From contig NZ_CP085953.1 in the NCBI RefSeq assembly GCF_020735385.1, positions 992,001 to 1,056,000 on the forward strand: a DNA stretch of 64,000 nucleotides, in the 5' to 3' direction. The stretch comes from Granulicatella elegans. Lineage in GTDB: Bacteria > Bacillota > Bacilli > Lactobacillales > Aerococcaceae. Both the position numbers and the translations under genes were made by a program. Below the pieces are notes generated by a model. The model worked only from the letters and a program-made list of their open reading frames with translations, was not told where the DNA came from and did not search any database. Of the stretch, positions 7,440 through 16,419 are shown one piece after another; position 1 is the stretch's first letter, and each line of letters starts with the position of its first letter.

Positions 7440-9496
7440 TGAAAGTTACCATTAAAGCTCAATCAAAAAATAGAGTGCGTTTGGAAGTGCCTTTTAGATG
7501 TACAGCTGCTGTTCAGTTGTATTTAGAAGAGGAAAAAAGACTATTTCCAGAGATTACGCAAATGATTTGTTATAAAGATGAAAAGCATATGGCATTTACT
7601 TTTGAAACAGGACAAGAATCAAGTGTGTATCGTTTTCTAGATCATTTAGAGGTGTCTACATTAAATGATAAACAAAGAGATTTTACAGTTGATGCCCAAG
7701 TGACACCTGTTGATATTGTCGCTTCTCATATTTACCGAAAAATGGCAGCAAATGTATTGATTCCTCAACCATTAAAAATTTTCTGGTTATTATGGAAAAT
7801 GAAGAAATTTGGAAAAGCTGCATTTGAATCTGTTTTAGAAAAGAAATTATCCATGAGTATTTTGGATTTTGTAGCGATTGTAACCTCGATTGCAATGGGA
7901 GACCGTAAAACAGCCGATACGATTATGTTCTTATTAAATCTCGGAGATGATTTAGATGAATGGTCTCAAAAAAAATCCGTTGAAGATTTAGAGAAAAATC
8001 TAAAAAATAATATTTATGAATTATGGATTGAAAAAGAGGGAGAACGATTTAAAAAATTAAGTCATCAAGTAGAAGTGGGCGATGTATTTGTTGCTACTGA
8101 AGGACAAGAGATTTATTTTGATGGAACAGTTGTATCTGGTCGTGGATTTTTAAATGAAAGTTCATTAACCGGAGAAGCCTTCCCAGTATCTAAAAAAATT
8201 GGAGATACTGTTTTTGCTAATACGGTGGTAGAACAAGGTGAATTATTAGTAAAAGTTACGAATGCTGAACAAAATTCACGTTTACAACAAATTGTTCAAT
8301 TAATGAAAACAAGTGAATTACATCAATCGAAACAACAAAAACAATTATTAGAAAAAGCAGATGGCTTGGTGAAATATAATTTCATTGGAATGGCAGTGAC
8401 ATATTTATTAACTAGATCCGTTCAAAAAGCATTAACGTTCTTATTAGTGGATTATTCATGTGCCTTAAAATTATCTTCCCCTGTGACTTACCTAACAGCT
8501 ATTAAAGTAGCTTCTACAAGGGGAATCGTTGTAAAAGGTTCTAGTTCACTAGATGAATATCCAATGATCGACACCTATGTGTTTGATAAGACTGGAACTT
8601 TAACAACAGGAGTTCCAAAAATTCAAAAGATTTTACCTTATCGTGGCTATTCAGAGGAAGAAGTATTACGAATTGCAGCCTGTTTAGAAGAGCATATTTA
8701 TCATCCAATTGCCAGTGCCGTTGTTCAAAAAGCAGAAGATGATGGAGTAGAACATGAAGAAATGCATGGTAAATTAACACATGTTGCTTCCAAAGGAATT
8801 TTATCTTCGATTGATGGTGAAAAAGTTGTTATTGGAAGTTTAGAATTGTTGAAAGAACATCAAGTAGAAATTTCTGAAGAACAAACTAAGATTATAGAAG
8901 AGTATATTCAATGGTATCATCTATTGTATTTAGGATATAAAGGAAAATTAATTGCGATTTTCTTAATTGATACACCATTGCGTCCGGAAACGATTGAAGT
9001 TCTGCAATCGTTAAAAGAACGAGGAAAGAATATTATTTTATTAACCGGGGACACGAAGAAACGAACAGAATCCATTTGTTCGCTTATTCAATTTGACGAA
9101 GTATATACTGAAGTGAAACCAGAACAGAAACACCAAGTGATTCAAGATTTACAAGATAAAGGACACCGTGTCTTTATGATTGGCGACGGTTTAAATGATT
9201 CAGCCGCTTTATCTAAAGCAAATGTTGGGGTAGTAATGGCAAGTTCATCCGATATTGCAAAACAGGCTAGTGATGTTGTATTTTTAGAAGAAACTTTATC
9301 TGGAATTCTTGTTTTAGATGATATTTCTGCACAATTGCAAAAACAATTAGGAAGAAACTTGAATACGACTGTATGGGTGAATACTTCTCTAATGGGATTA
9401 GGATTGTTTAATTTATTAACTCCTAGTACATTAGCTGTGTTCCATAATTTGACAACAACTGTCATTATTGGAAAGAGTTTTACTTATATTAAATAG
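7439..9496 (+). CDS. Heavy-metal translocating P-type ATPase with an atypical CPx site
   Basis: This 685-residue P1B-type ATPase has the actuator motif LTGEAFPVSK, the phosphorylation site DKTGTLTTG (Asp383), the nucleotide-domain HP dipeptide typical of P1B pumps (YHPIASAVV) and the hinge GDGLNDSAAL. The N-terminus (about 1-80) lacks a CxxC metal-binding domain. At the transmembrane metal site, where most members have CPC, CPH or SPC before AL.L..P, this protein has Tyr-Ser-Cys (residues 339-341, DYSCALKLSSP). The invariant proline of the CPx motif is therefore absent, so the transported ion cannot be assigned. It probably exports a transition metal. It is coupled to the small upstream protein. 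Confidence 0.88.
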   Translation: MKVTIKAQSKNRVRLEVPFRCTAAVQLYLEEEKRLFPEITQMICYKDEKHMAFTFETGQESSVYRFLDHLEVSTLNDKQRDFTVDAQVTPVDIVASHIYRKMAANVLIPQPLKIFWLLWKMKKFGKAAFESVLEKKLSMSILDFVAIVTSIAMGDRKTADTIMFLLNLGDDLDEWSQKKSVEDLEKNLKNNIYELWIEKEGERFKKLSHQVEVGDVFVATEGQEIYFDGTVVSGRGFLNESSLTGEAFPVSKKIGDTVFANTVVEQGELLVKVTNAEQNSRLQQIVQLMKTSELHQSKQQKQLLEKADGLVKYNFIGMAVTYLLTRSVQKALTFLLVDYSCALKLSSPVTYLTAIKVASTRGIVVKGSSSLDEYPMIDTYVFDKTGTLTTGVPKIQKILPYRGYSEEEVLRIAACLEEHIYHPIASAVVQKAEDDGVEHEEMHGKLTHVASKGILSSIDGEKVVIGSLELLKEHQVEISEEQTKIIEEYIQWYHLLYLGYKGKLIAIFLIDTPLRPETIEVLQSLKERGKNIILLTGDTKKRTESICSLIQFDEVYTEVKPEQKHQVIQDLQDKGHRVFMIGDGLNDSAALSKANVGVVMASSSDIAKQASDVVFLEETLSGILVLDDISAQLQKQLGRNLNTTVWVNTSLMGLGLFNLLTPSTLAVFHNLTTTVIIGKSFTYIK

Positions 9497-9503
9497 TAAA
9501 AGA

Positions 9504-9535
9504 AAAAGACTGGACAATATCCAGTCTTTTTATTT
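9504..9535. terminator. Bidirectional terminator between the P-type ATPase and rpmB
   Basis: AAAAGACTGGA (9504-9514) and TCCAGTCTTTT (9520-9530) form a perfect stem with T-rich tails on both strands, serving the two convergent genes. Confidence 0.88.
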
Positions 9536-9542
9536 GTGTCAA

Positions 9543-9731
9543 TTAAACGCGTTCTACTTTACCTGATTTTAATGCACGAGTTGAAACCCATACTTTTTTA
9601 GGCTTTCCATCGATTAAAACGCGAACTTTTTGTAAGTTTGGTTTCCAAGTACGACGGTTAGCGTTCATAGCGTGAGAACGATTGTTACCTGTTTCAGAAC
9701 GACGTCCAGTGAAATAACATACTTTAGCCAT
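9543..9731 (-). CDS. rpmB: 50S ribosomal protein L28
   Basis: This 62-residue basic ribosomal protein begins [16 protein letters not shown], the conserved L28 N-terminus, followed by [10 protein letters not shown] and [21 protein letters not shown]. The start at 9731 is chosen over the in-frame ATG at 9737 because the AGGAGG at 9741-9746 lies 9 bases before the former and only 3 before the latter. Divergence from the Asp23-like/fakA pair is the usual Firmicutes arrangement. Confidence 0.97.
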   Translation of the reverse strand: MAKVCYFTGRRSETGNNRSHAMNANRRTWKPNLQKVRVLIDGKPKKVWVSTRALKSGKVERV

Positions 9732-9994
9732 GGTCATTCTCCTCCTTTAATTTAAATCATTAATCAGCTGATATAATTTTAAAACTAAATCATATACTTA
9801 AATAATTTATCATAGTTGACGATAGAATGCAAGCTAGAGTCCAAGATAAAGTATAAATTTTTGTTAAATTGATTTTGGAGCGCATTTTCACACATAAAAG
9901 GTTAGGTAAAATCAATCTTTTATGATAAAATAATAGAGAATCATCGAACAGTCTGTAAAAAATAGATTGTACGAATTTTAAGGAGGTTACAAAA

Positions 9995-10357
9995 ATGACA
10001 GTCAAAATTCAAACAGAACAAGGGTTAATTGAATTAAGCAATGAAGTTATTGCAACTGTAGTTGGCGGTGCAGCAACAGATAACTATGGAGTTGTTGGAA
10101 TGGCCAGCCGTAATCATATTCGTGATAATTTAAATGAAATTTTGAAAAAAGAAAATTATTCTCGTGGTGTAGTCATTCGTCAAGAAGAAGAAGGCGTAGC
10201 TGTTGATGTATACATTATCGTAGGTTACGGAACTAAAATTTCTGCAATTTGTCGCAATGTTCAAGAACAAGTGAAATATAATTTAGAAACGATGTTAGGA
10301 TTTTCTGCGAACACTGTTAATGTTTATGTTCAAGGAGTAAAAATCATTGAAGCGTAA
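9995..10357 (+). CDS. Asp23/Gls24 family envelope stress response protein (YloU-like)
   Basis: This 120-residue protein of the Asp23/Gls24 (DUF322) family has the conserved ELSNEVIATVVGGAA start and the VAVDVYIIVGYG strand, with NVQEQVKYNLETMLGF near the end. Asp23-like proteins are membrane-proximal and connected with envelope stress; YloU-type members are always next to the fatty acid kinase gene fakA (yloV), as here (34 bases). AAGGAGG precedes the ATG. The name Asp23/Gls24 covers several paralogues, so the exact role is open. Confidence 0.9.
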   Translation: MTVKIQTEQGLIELSNEVIATVVGGAATDNYGVVGMASRNHIRDNLNEILKKENYSRGVVIRQEEEGVAVDVYIIVGYGTKISAICRNVQEQVKYNLETMLGFSANTVNVYVQGVKIIEA

Positions 10358-10391
10358 GCTTTGATGGTGTGTCAGGAGGATATAAGAATCA

Positions 10392-12071
10392 ATGGTAACA
10401 AAAAATATTATTACGGCTCAAGATTTTCGAGCAATGGTAGAAATTGGTGAAGCACGTTTAAGTGAAAATGCTGAATTTGTCAATTCATTGAATGTATTTC
10501 CGGTTCCAGATGGAGATACAGGTACAAATATGAGCCTTTCATTTAAGTCAGGCGCAGAGCGTGTGGCAAATTCTTCTGCTCAAACAGTAGGAGAGTTAGC
10601 ACAAGACTTAGCAAAAGGTTTATTAATGGGTGCTCGTGGAAATTCAGGAGTTATTTTATCGCAATTATTCCGTGGTTTTTCAAAAGCAGTTGAAGGAAAA
10701 GATGAATTAACAGGAGAAGATTTAGCAGAAGCATTTACAAAAGGGGTTGAAACAGCTTATAAAGCCGTTATGAAACCTGTTGAAGGAACAATCTTAACAG
10801 TTGCCCGTGAATCTGCTAAAAGAGGTGTTCGTAAATTAGAACGTTCGAATGATATTATTGAAGTGATGGGTTCTGTATTACGTGGTGCTCAAAAATCATT
10901 AGATAAAACTCCAGATTTATTACCTGTATTAAAAGAAGTTGGTGTAGTTGACTCAGGTGGTCAAGGTTTAGTATTTATTTATAACGGATTTTATGAAGCT
11001 TTAACAGGGGAAGCTACTCCAGTTCAAGCATTATCAACGAATAAAATTGATTTAAGTTCAGTTGCCCATCATGAAAGTGGCATTGATTATGAACATGCTT
11101 CTACAGCTGATATTCAATTCGGTTATTGTACTGAAATTATGGTACGTATCGGTGAAGGGGAAACAGTTGTCGATACATTCGACTATGATACATTCCGTAA
11201 TTACTTAAATGAATTAGGGGATTCTCTATTAGTTGTAGCGGATGATGAAATTATTAAAGTTCACGTTCATACAGAGCGTCCTGGTGAAGTCATGAATTAT
11301 GGTCAACGCTTTGGTTCATTAATGAAAGTAAAAGTTGACAATATGCGTATGCAACATGAGGAAGTTTTAAAAACAGACTATACTGATAAAGTAAAAGCAG
11401 CTGCTCCAAAAGCTGAGTATGGAATTGTTGCTGTAGCTGCAGGTGAAGGAATTCATGAATTATTCAAGAGCATGGGTGTGACAACGATTATTAATGGTGG
11501 TCAAACAATGAACCCAAGTACAGAAGATATTTTAGCAGCAGTAAAAGAAGCTCATGCTGAAAAAGTTATTGTTTTACCAAATAATAAAAATATTTTAATG
11601 GCTGCAAACCAAGCTGCTGAAGTAAGTGAAGATGCAGAAGTAGTAGTTGTAGCAAGTAGAACAATTTCTGAAGGCTTGTCTTCATTATTAGCGTTTAATC
11701 CACAAGCTAGTCTTGAAGAAAATCAAAAAGCAATGACAGATCAATTGTCATTAGTGACAAGCGGTCAAATTACAAATGCCGTGCGTGATACTTCAATCGA
11801 TGGAGTAGATATTAAAGAACAGGACTTCATGGGTATTGTAAATGGTAAAATTTTAATTAATGTACCAGATCGTAAACAAGCGACAATTGATACAATTGCG
11901 AAAATGGTGAATGATGAATCTGAAATTTTAACCATTTTAGTTGGGGAAGATGTAGAAGTATCTGAAGCAGAAGAAATTGTTTCTTATGTTGAAGAACATT
12001 TCCCAGATATTGAAGTAGAATTACATGAAGGTTTACAACCTGTATATGCATATTTATTAGCAGTAGAATAG
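10392..12071 (+). CDS. fakA: Fatty acid kinase catalytic subunit (DAK2 domain, FakA/YloV)
   Basis: FakA phosphorylates FakB-bound fatty acids so that exogenous acids enter phospholipid synthesis. It has 559 aa. The N-terminal DhaL/DAK2 ATP-binding domain (about 1-200) carries NVFPVPDGDTGTNM and GARGNSGVILSQ. A middle domain and a C-terminal DegV-related domain follow, with VAAGEGIHELF and NGGQTMNPS. CAGGAGG precedes the ATG. PlsX, which feeds the same acyl-phosphate pool, is encoded 2.4 kb downstream. Confidence 0.93.
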   Translation: MVTKNIITAQDFRAMVEIGEARLSENAEFVNSLNVFPVPDGDTGTNMSLSFKSGAERVANSSAQTVGELAQDLAKGLLMGARGNSGVILSQLFRGFSKAVEGKDELTGEDLAEAFTKGVETAYKAVMKPVEGTILTVARESAKRGVRKLERSNDIIEVMGSVLRGAQKSLDKTPDLLPVLKEVGVVDSGGQGLVFIYNGFYEALTGEATPVQALSTNKIDLSSVAHHESGIDYEHASTADIQFGYCTEIMVRIGEGETVVDTFDYDTFRNYLNELGDSLLVVADDEIIKVHVHTERPGEVMNYGQRFGSLMKVKVDNMRMQHEEVLKTDYTDKVKAAAPKAEYGIVAVAAGEGIHELFKSMGVTTIINGGQTMNPSTEDILAAVKEAHAEKVIVLPNNKNILMAANQAAEVSEDAEVVVVASRTISEGLSSLLAFNPQASLEENQKAMTDQLSLVTSGQITNAVRDTSIDGVDIKEQDFMGIVNGKILINVPDRKQATIDTIAKMVNDESEILTILVGEDVEVSEAEEIVSYVEEHFPDIEVELHEGLQPVYAYLLAVE

Positions 12072-12079
12072 AATATTAG

Positions 12080-12112
12080 AAAGACTGGATGGAAAACGTC
12101 CAGTCTTTTTTT
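12080..12112 (+). terminator. Terminator after fakA
   Basis: AAAGACTGGA (12080-12089) pairs with TCCAGTCTTT (12099-12108), followed by T. Confidence 0.92.
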
Positions 12113-12126
12113 GATGATAGAAACAG

Positions 12127-12178
12127 TAGTAGCAATAGCCAGTAGTCTCGCTTGCGAGGCTACTGGCTATTGCTACTA
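12127..12178. repeat. Near-perfect 52-base hairpin in the fakA-recG gap
   Basis: Arms 12127-12145 and 12160-12178 are 19 bp of perfect complement. The interior (CTCG, loop, CGAG) continues the stem, leaving a four-base loop. GTCTCGC and GCGAGGCT in the apex match the inner hairpin of the dispersed structured repeat in reverse orientation, so this looks like a collapsed copy that lost the rest of its core. No T tail is present. It lies in a gene-free stretch (12112-12438) that otherwise holds the long repeat at 12213 and the recG promoter region. Confidence 0.75.
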
Positions 12179-12212
12179 TGAAATTTCTGTAATTCTAAAC
12201 GAAAGAATCGTA

Positions 12213-12364
12213 AAAATAGACAAGAAAATTTATAGTAGCATTAGTAATATGAACCATTTCGGTTCATATTACAGGAAACTTTGAGACCCTAGGCTCAAAG
12301 TTTAGGCATGAAACCGAAGGTTTGCTGCCGTCCTTTTGCTACAATAAAATTTCTTGTCTATTTT
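12213..12364 (-). repeat. Long-form structured repeat, copy A (three-arm element)
   Basis: The terminal arms 12213-12240 and 12337-12364 pair over 28 bp with two mismatches. Inside, hairpin 1 pairs 12244-12255 with 12261-12272 (12 bp, perfect). Hairpin 2 pairs 12276-12285 with 12294-12303 (10 bp, perfect; GAGACC ... AGGCTC at its top). The core 12304-12333 (GGCATGAAACC ... GCTGCCGTCC) is in reverse orientation. The architecture matches the copies at 33777 and 42541 arm for arm although the arm sequences differ. No coding potential was seen. It lies immediately upstream of recG. Confidence 0.8.
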
Positions 12365-12438
12365 CCTTTTAACAACAGTTGACAGTATGTCTTTTCCTAT
12401 CTAAACTATAAAAGAATAGAATGTTTGGAGGTGAAGAA

Positions 12439-14490
12439 ATGGATAAAACAATATTTCAATCAGTAAGATTTTTATCGGGTGTAGGACCTAAACGAATGGG
12501 ACCATTACATGACTTAGGCATTGATACCATTTATGACTTATTAACACATTTTCCATTTCGATACGAAGACCTTCAAGTAAGAGATGTTTCAACTATTATG
12601 GATCAAGAAAAAGTGACATTAGCAGGAATTATTGTAACAGAACCAGTTGTTCATTATTATGGATTTAAGAAAAACCGAATTTCCTGTCGAATGGCGATTG
12701 GAGAACAAGTCATCCAAGTGTCCTTTTTTAACCAACCCTATTTAAAAAATAAATTAATCCAACATCAAGAATGTATTATTTTTGGGAAATGGGATGCCAA
12801 ACGCTCCACTTTAATGGGGATGAAAATCATTTCAACTAAAGAAGATATGGGGAAAACGTCCAATTTTGAAGCGGTATACCGAACAAATAAATCCATTCGA
12901 CAAAGTACATTGTTGAAATTGATTCAAACAGCTTTACCGTTGTATAAAGAAAATATTCCAAATCCATTACCTGCTTCCATTCAGAAAAAAAGACAATTAT
13001 TATCACATCCAGAAGCTGTGGAAGGGATGCATTTTCCAAAAGATGAACGTCATTCAAAACAATCTAGACAGCAATTAGTATATCAAGAATTATTTTGTTA
13101 CCAGTTAAAACTACAAAGCTTAAAAAAGAAGAGACATCATTCAAAACAAGGACAAAGTATTTTATATGAAAATACTGCATTAAAGGCATTTATTCAAACT
13201 TTACCTTTTACACTAACTGAAGGACAAAAGAAAGTTGTCAATGAAATTTGCTATGACTTAAGAGCTCCGTATGAAATGAGTCGATTATTACAAGGAGACG
13301 TAGGAAGCGGGAAAACGGTTGTTGGCACAATTGCAATGGTAGCGACTGCTTTAACAGGAAAACAGGCTTGCTTAATGGTTCCAACAGAATTATTAGCAGA
13401 CCAACATTATGAAACTATTTGTACCTTAACAAAAGAGACAGAAATAAAAGTTGGAAAACTTACTGGAACAACAACTTTAAAAGAAAGACGGCAGTTATTA
13501 GAGCAATTAGAAAATGGAGAACTTCAACTGTTAGTGGGGACGCATGCCTTATTCCAGGAAGATGTCATTTATCACGATTTAGCTTTTATTGTTATTGATG
13601 AACAGCATCGTTTTGGAGTGAAGCAAAGAGCACAATTAGCTCAAAAAGGAATAGGAGTAAATGTGTTGCAAATGACAGCAACTCCAATTCCAAGAACACT
13701 AGCCATTACGACTTTTGGAGAAATGGATACATCCATCTTAAAAGAAGCTCCTAAAGGACGACAACCGATTCAAACATTTTGGGTCAAAGAACAAGAGTTG
13801 GAAAAAGTCTACGATTATGTTGAAAAACAAGTTCAAGCTGGCAGACAAGCTTATGTCATCTCTCCTTTAATTGAAGAAAGTGAAAATTTAGATGTTCAAA
13901 ATGCTACTGAAATTTATGAAATGATTTCTAAACGATTTGAAAATCGTTTGTCAGTAGGATTATTACATGGACGTTTAAAAAGTGATGAAAAAGAAAGTGT
14001 TATGACTGCTTTCCAAAAGAACGATGTACAAGTACTAGTTTCTACAACCGTTATTGAAGTCGGAGTTGACGTGCCAAATGCTACTGTCATGGTCATATTA
14101 GATGCAGATCGATTTGGATTAGCTCAATTACATCAGTTAAGAGGACGAGTAGGACGTGGAGAACATGCATCGACGTGTATTTTGATTGCATCACCTAAAA
14201 CAGAGCAAGGAAAACAAAGAATGCAAATTATGTGTGAATCGACAGATGGATTTTATCTGAGTCAGAAAGACTTAGAATTACGTGGTTCAGGTGACGTTTT
14301 TGGATTACGACAATCAGGGATTCCAGAGTTTAAAGTGGCTGACATTGTACAAGATTATGATATACTAGAACAAGCAAGAGAAGATGCTATTACATTTGTT
14401 ATCGAAGAAGAAGACAGTGTAGCTTATAAAGAAATACAAGAATTTATTGAACAAACAAGTCGTGAAACGGAGGAAGTTATAAATGGTTAG
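12439..14490 (+). CDS. recG: ATP-dependent DNA helicase RecG
   Basis: RecG remodels stalled replication forks and Holliday junctions. The 683-residue protein has an N-terminal wedge/OB domain (about 1-150; LSGVGPKR, FPFRYED), Walker A GDVGSGKT, the RecG-type motif II DEQH (DEQHRFG), motif III MTATPIPRTLA, and C-terminal helicase motifs through QLRGRVGRG. The start is the ATG at 12439, 6 bases after GGAGGTG; an upstream in-frame ATG at 12421 would place that ribosome binding site inside the gene. The last 8 bases overlap plsX. Confidence 0.97.
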   Translation: MDKTIFQSVRFLSGVGPKRMGPLHDLGIDTIYDLLTHFPFRYEDLQVRDVSTIMDQEKVTLAGIIVTEPVVHYYGFKKNRISCRMAIGEQVIQVSFFNQPYLKNKLIQHQECIIFGKWDAKRSTLMGMKIISTKEDMGKTSNFEAVYRTNKSIRQSTLLKLIQTALPLYKENIPNPLPASIQKKRQLLSHPEAVEGMHFPKDERHSKQSRQQLVYQELFCYQLKLQSLKKKRHHSKQGQSILYENTALKAFIQTLPFTLTEGQKKVVNEICYDLRAPYEMSRLLQGDVGSGKTVVGTIAMVATALTGKQACLMVPTELLADQHYETICTLTKETEIKVGKLTGTTTLKERRQLLEQLENGELQLLVGTHALFQEDVIYHDLAFIVIDEQHRFGVKQRAQLAQKGIGVNVLQMTATPIPRTLAITTFGEMDTSILKEAPKGRQPIQTFWVKEQELEKVYDYVEKQVQAGRQAYVISPLIEESENLDVQNATEIYEMISKRFENRLSVGLLHGRLKSDEKESVMTAFQKNDVQVLVSTTVIEVGVDVPNATVMVILDADRFGLAQLHQLRGRVGRGEHASTCILIASPKTEQGKQRMQIMCESTDGFYLSQKDLELRGSGDVFGLRQSGIPEFKVADIVQDYDILEQAREDAITFVIEEEDSVAYKEIQEFIEQTSRETEEVING

Positions 14491-15484
14491 AATTGCCATT
14501 GATGCGATGGGTGGAGACAATGCTCCTAAAGAAATTGTAGCAGGTGCTATTCAAGCTGCAAAAGAATATCCAGAAAATGAATTTCAATTATATGGAGATC
14601 AAGAAAGTATTCAAGCGGTGATGACAGAAACACTGCCGAATATTAGAATTATTCATTGTAGTGAAAAAGTAACGAGTGAAGATGAACCTGTTAAGGCTGT
14701 TCGTCGTAAAAAAGATGCTTCTATGGTAGTTGCAGCTCAAGCCGTGAAAGATGGCGAAGCAGATGCTCTATTTTCAGCAGGAAATACTGGTGGATTATTA
14801 GCAAGTGGTTTATTAATTGTTGGTCGTATTAAAGGAATTGATCGTCCAGGTTTAATGCCAGTTTTACCCGTTGTTGGAAAGGAAAATCGTCAATTTATTT
14901 TAATGGATGTTGGTGCAAATGCTCAATGTAAAGTACAAAATTTAGAACAATTTGCAGTCTTAGGTTCTTATTATGCAAAATATGTATTAAATATTGAAAA
15001 TCCAACAGTTGGTTTATTAAATAATGGTACTGAAGAAGGGAAAGGGAATGATTTAGTCAAAAGTGTTTATCCACTTCTTCAAGAAAATTCATCGATTCAT
15101 TTTGTTGGAAATGTTGAAGCAAGAGAAATTTTAAATGGAATTGCAGATGTTGTTGTAACAGATGGTTTTACAGGGAATGCTGTTTTAAAAACGATTGAAG
15201 GTACTGCTTTAACAATGATGAGTTTATTGAAGGAGAATATTTTAAGTCAGGGTATTACAGGTAAACTGGGGGCTTTATTATTAAAGGATACTTTCCGTTC
15301 ATTGAAAAATACTTTGGATTATTCGCAATTTGGTGGGGCTGTTTTATTTGGATTGAAAGCTCCTGTAGTGAAGGCGCATGGTTCTTCTAGTGCAAGTAGT
15401 GTTTATTTTGCGATGAAGCAAATTGATACGATTGTTCGAAGTGGCGTGGTGAAAGATTTGTTCGATTATTTTGAGGAGAACTAG
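14483..15484 (+). CDS. plsX: Phosphate acyltransferase PlsX
   Basis: PlsX converts acyl-ACP to acyl-phosphate, the substrate of PlsY, at the start of phospholipid synthesis. It is 333 aa, beginning MVRIAIDAMGGDNAP, the conserved PlsX N-terminus, with SAGNTGGLLASG, LMDVGAN, LLNNGTEEGKGN and TDGFTGNAVLKT later. It overlaps the end of recG by 8 bases with GGAGG inside recG, so it is probably translated from the same mRNA. The recG-plsX order is common in Firmicutes. Confidence 0.97.
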   Translation: MVRIAIDAMGGDNAPKEIVAGAIQAAKEYPENEFQLYGDQESIQAVMTETLPNIRIIHCSEKVTSEDEPVKAVRRKKDASMVVAAQAVKDGEADALFSAGNTGGLLASGLLIVGRIKGIDRPGLMPVLPVVGKENRQFILMDVGANAQCKVQNLEQFAVLGSYYAKYVLNIENPTVGLLNNGTEEGKGNDLVKSVYPLLQENSSIHFVGNVEAREILNGIADVVVTDGFTGNAVLKTIEGTALTMMSLLKENILSQGITGKLGALLLKDTFRSLKNTLDYSQFGGAVLFGLKAPVVKAHGSSSASSVYFAMKQIDTIVRSGVVKDLFDYFEEN

Positions 15485-15489
15485 AGATA

Positions 15490-15567
15490 GACTTTGCTAT
15501 ATAGGAATAGACGACGCCAGCAAACAGCTTTGTTGTTTCATGCCTTATCTACTATGCAAAGTTTTTC
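15490..15567 (+). repeat. Short structured repeat after plsX
   Basis: ACTTTGC (15491-15497) pairs with GCAAAGT (15556-15562), with CTATATA/TACTATG-like extension. The inside has GACGCCAGCA and GTTTCATGCC, a diverged forward-orientation core of the repeat family. A T-run follows the right arm, so it may also terminate plsX. Confidence 0.65.
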
Positions 15568-15579
15568 CTAAGTAATATA

Positions 15580-15619
15580 AAAAGTGACGTGCTATTGATG
15601 CAGACGTCACTTTTTTTGT
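15580..15619. terminator. Bidirectional terminator between plsX and the convergent DUF3899-like gene
   Basis: AAAAGTGACGT (15580-15590) and ACGTCACTTTT (15604-15614) pair perfectly with T tails on both strands. Confidence 0.88.
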
Positions 15620-15622
15620 TGA

Positions 15623-15964
15623 TTATTTAAAAATTATTGGAGATGTTAATAGAATTGAAATAATCCATAACAATGCAAAAGTCCATAAACAAAAATGAAT
15701 AATAGACTGATACGATTTTTTCTTTTGTGGAACATACCCTTTTTTCTTTGAACGTAAACTATACAGGAAAAAGTCAAAATTTCCAGATTGAATGACTAAT
15801 AGAGTTAAGCCAATCATTAAAAAAGGGAAACTTAGTAGTGTTAAAGAATTTCCAATATAAACAAAATCTAACATAGATTTATTCGTTAAGCTTGCGTAAA
15901 GCATAACAAGAATGATAAGGATACAAGTAGTTTCTAGTGAATAGATTAAGAGTTTTTTATTCAA
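15623..15964 (-). CDS. Small membrane protein, DUF3899-like
   Basis: The 113-residue protein has three predicted membrane segments (about 8-28, 36-62 and 88-110) with a basic loop RSKKKGYVPQKKKS. The middle segment GLTLLVIQSGNFDFFLYSLR resembles DUF3899 proteins of Listeria and enterococci. Function is unknown. The start is a TTG with AGAGG upstream on the minus strand. The neighbouring membrane gene ends 14 bases upstream, so they probably share a transcript. Confidence 0.65.
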   Translation of the reverse strand: MNKKLLIYSLETTCILIILVMLYASLTNKSMLDFVYIGNSLTLLSFPFLMIGLTLLVIQSGNFDFFLYSLRSKKKGYVPQKKKSYQSIIHFCLWTFALLWIISILLTSPIIFK

Positions 15965-15978
15965 GTTGGTAACCTCTC

Positions 15979-16260
15979 TTATTCTTTTGATGAGTTATCA
16001 TCATCATCATCTTCTAATTCATAAAGATGGGCACTTTTTTCTAATAAATTTACTGTTTCATTAATAAATTTTCTCATAGCAAGATAAGATTGTACCATTC
16101 GAATTGCATTTGAAATACTAAATGTGGCAAAAACACAACAAAAGATGGTTGCAAATTCCCAACCACGAATGGGAAGAAGTAGTACTGCTAAAAAAATAAA
16201 GAAACTAGCAATTAAAATTTCTAAAATACAATGTACAAAAAACTGTCGTTTGCTAATCAT
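15979..16260 (-). CDS. Small two-helix membrane protein with acidic tail, function unknown
   Basis: The 93-residue protein has two hydrophobic segments (about 8-30 and 33-55), an amphipathic helix and a strikingly acidic end (ELEDDDDDNSS). I do not recognise a family. The start at 16260 (MISKRQFF) is used because GGGAGG lies 8 bases upstream on the minus strand; the longer frame reaching 16389 would run through the groE promoter and CIRCE. It is divergent from groES and apparently co-transcribed with the DUF3899-like gene. Confidence 0.6.
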   Translation of the reverse strand: MISKRQFFVHCILEILIASFFIFLAVLLLPIRGWEFATIFCCVFATFSISNAIRMVQSYLAMRKFINETVNLLEKSAHLYELEDDDDDNSSKE

Positions 16261-16359
16261 AAAAAAGTCCTCCCCATCATTATTCCTTAAAAAAATCTTA
16301 CAAGATTGCAGCATATTTTTCAAGTGATTTTTCTTGATTTTTTTTGACCAAATGAGTAC

Positions 16360-16399
16360 TATAGTAATGTGGTTAGCACTTGAGTGCAAAGAGTGCTAA
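16360..16399 (+). promoter_or_regulatory. groE promoter region with CIRCE operator
   Basis: TTAGCACTT (16373-16381), nine bases, and GAGTGCTAA (16391-16399) form a CIRCE element with one mismatch from the consensus TTAGCACTC-N9-GAGTGCTAA. This is the HrcA repressor site. A -10-like TATAGT lies at 16360-16365; the -35 is uncertain (TTGATT at 16334 or TTGACC at 16344, neither ideally spaced). HrcA bound here would cover the transcription start. No CtsR-type direct repeat was seen. Confidence 0.93.
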
Positions 16400-16419
16400 A
16401 AAATTAAGGAGGAATGAAT

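Noticed and set aside
12110-12420. Considered as a CRISPR or tandem repeat region
   Set aside because: The repeats are palindromic, not evenly spaced and have no unique spacers of constant length; no cas gene is near.
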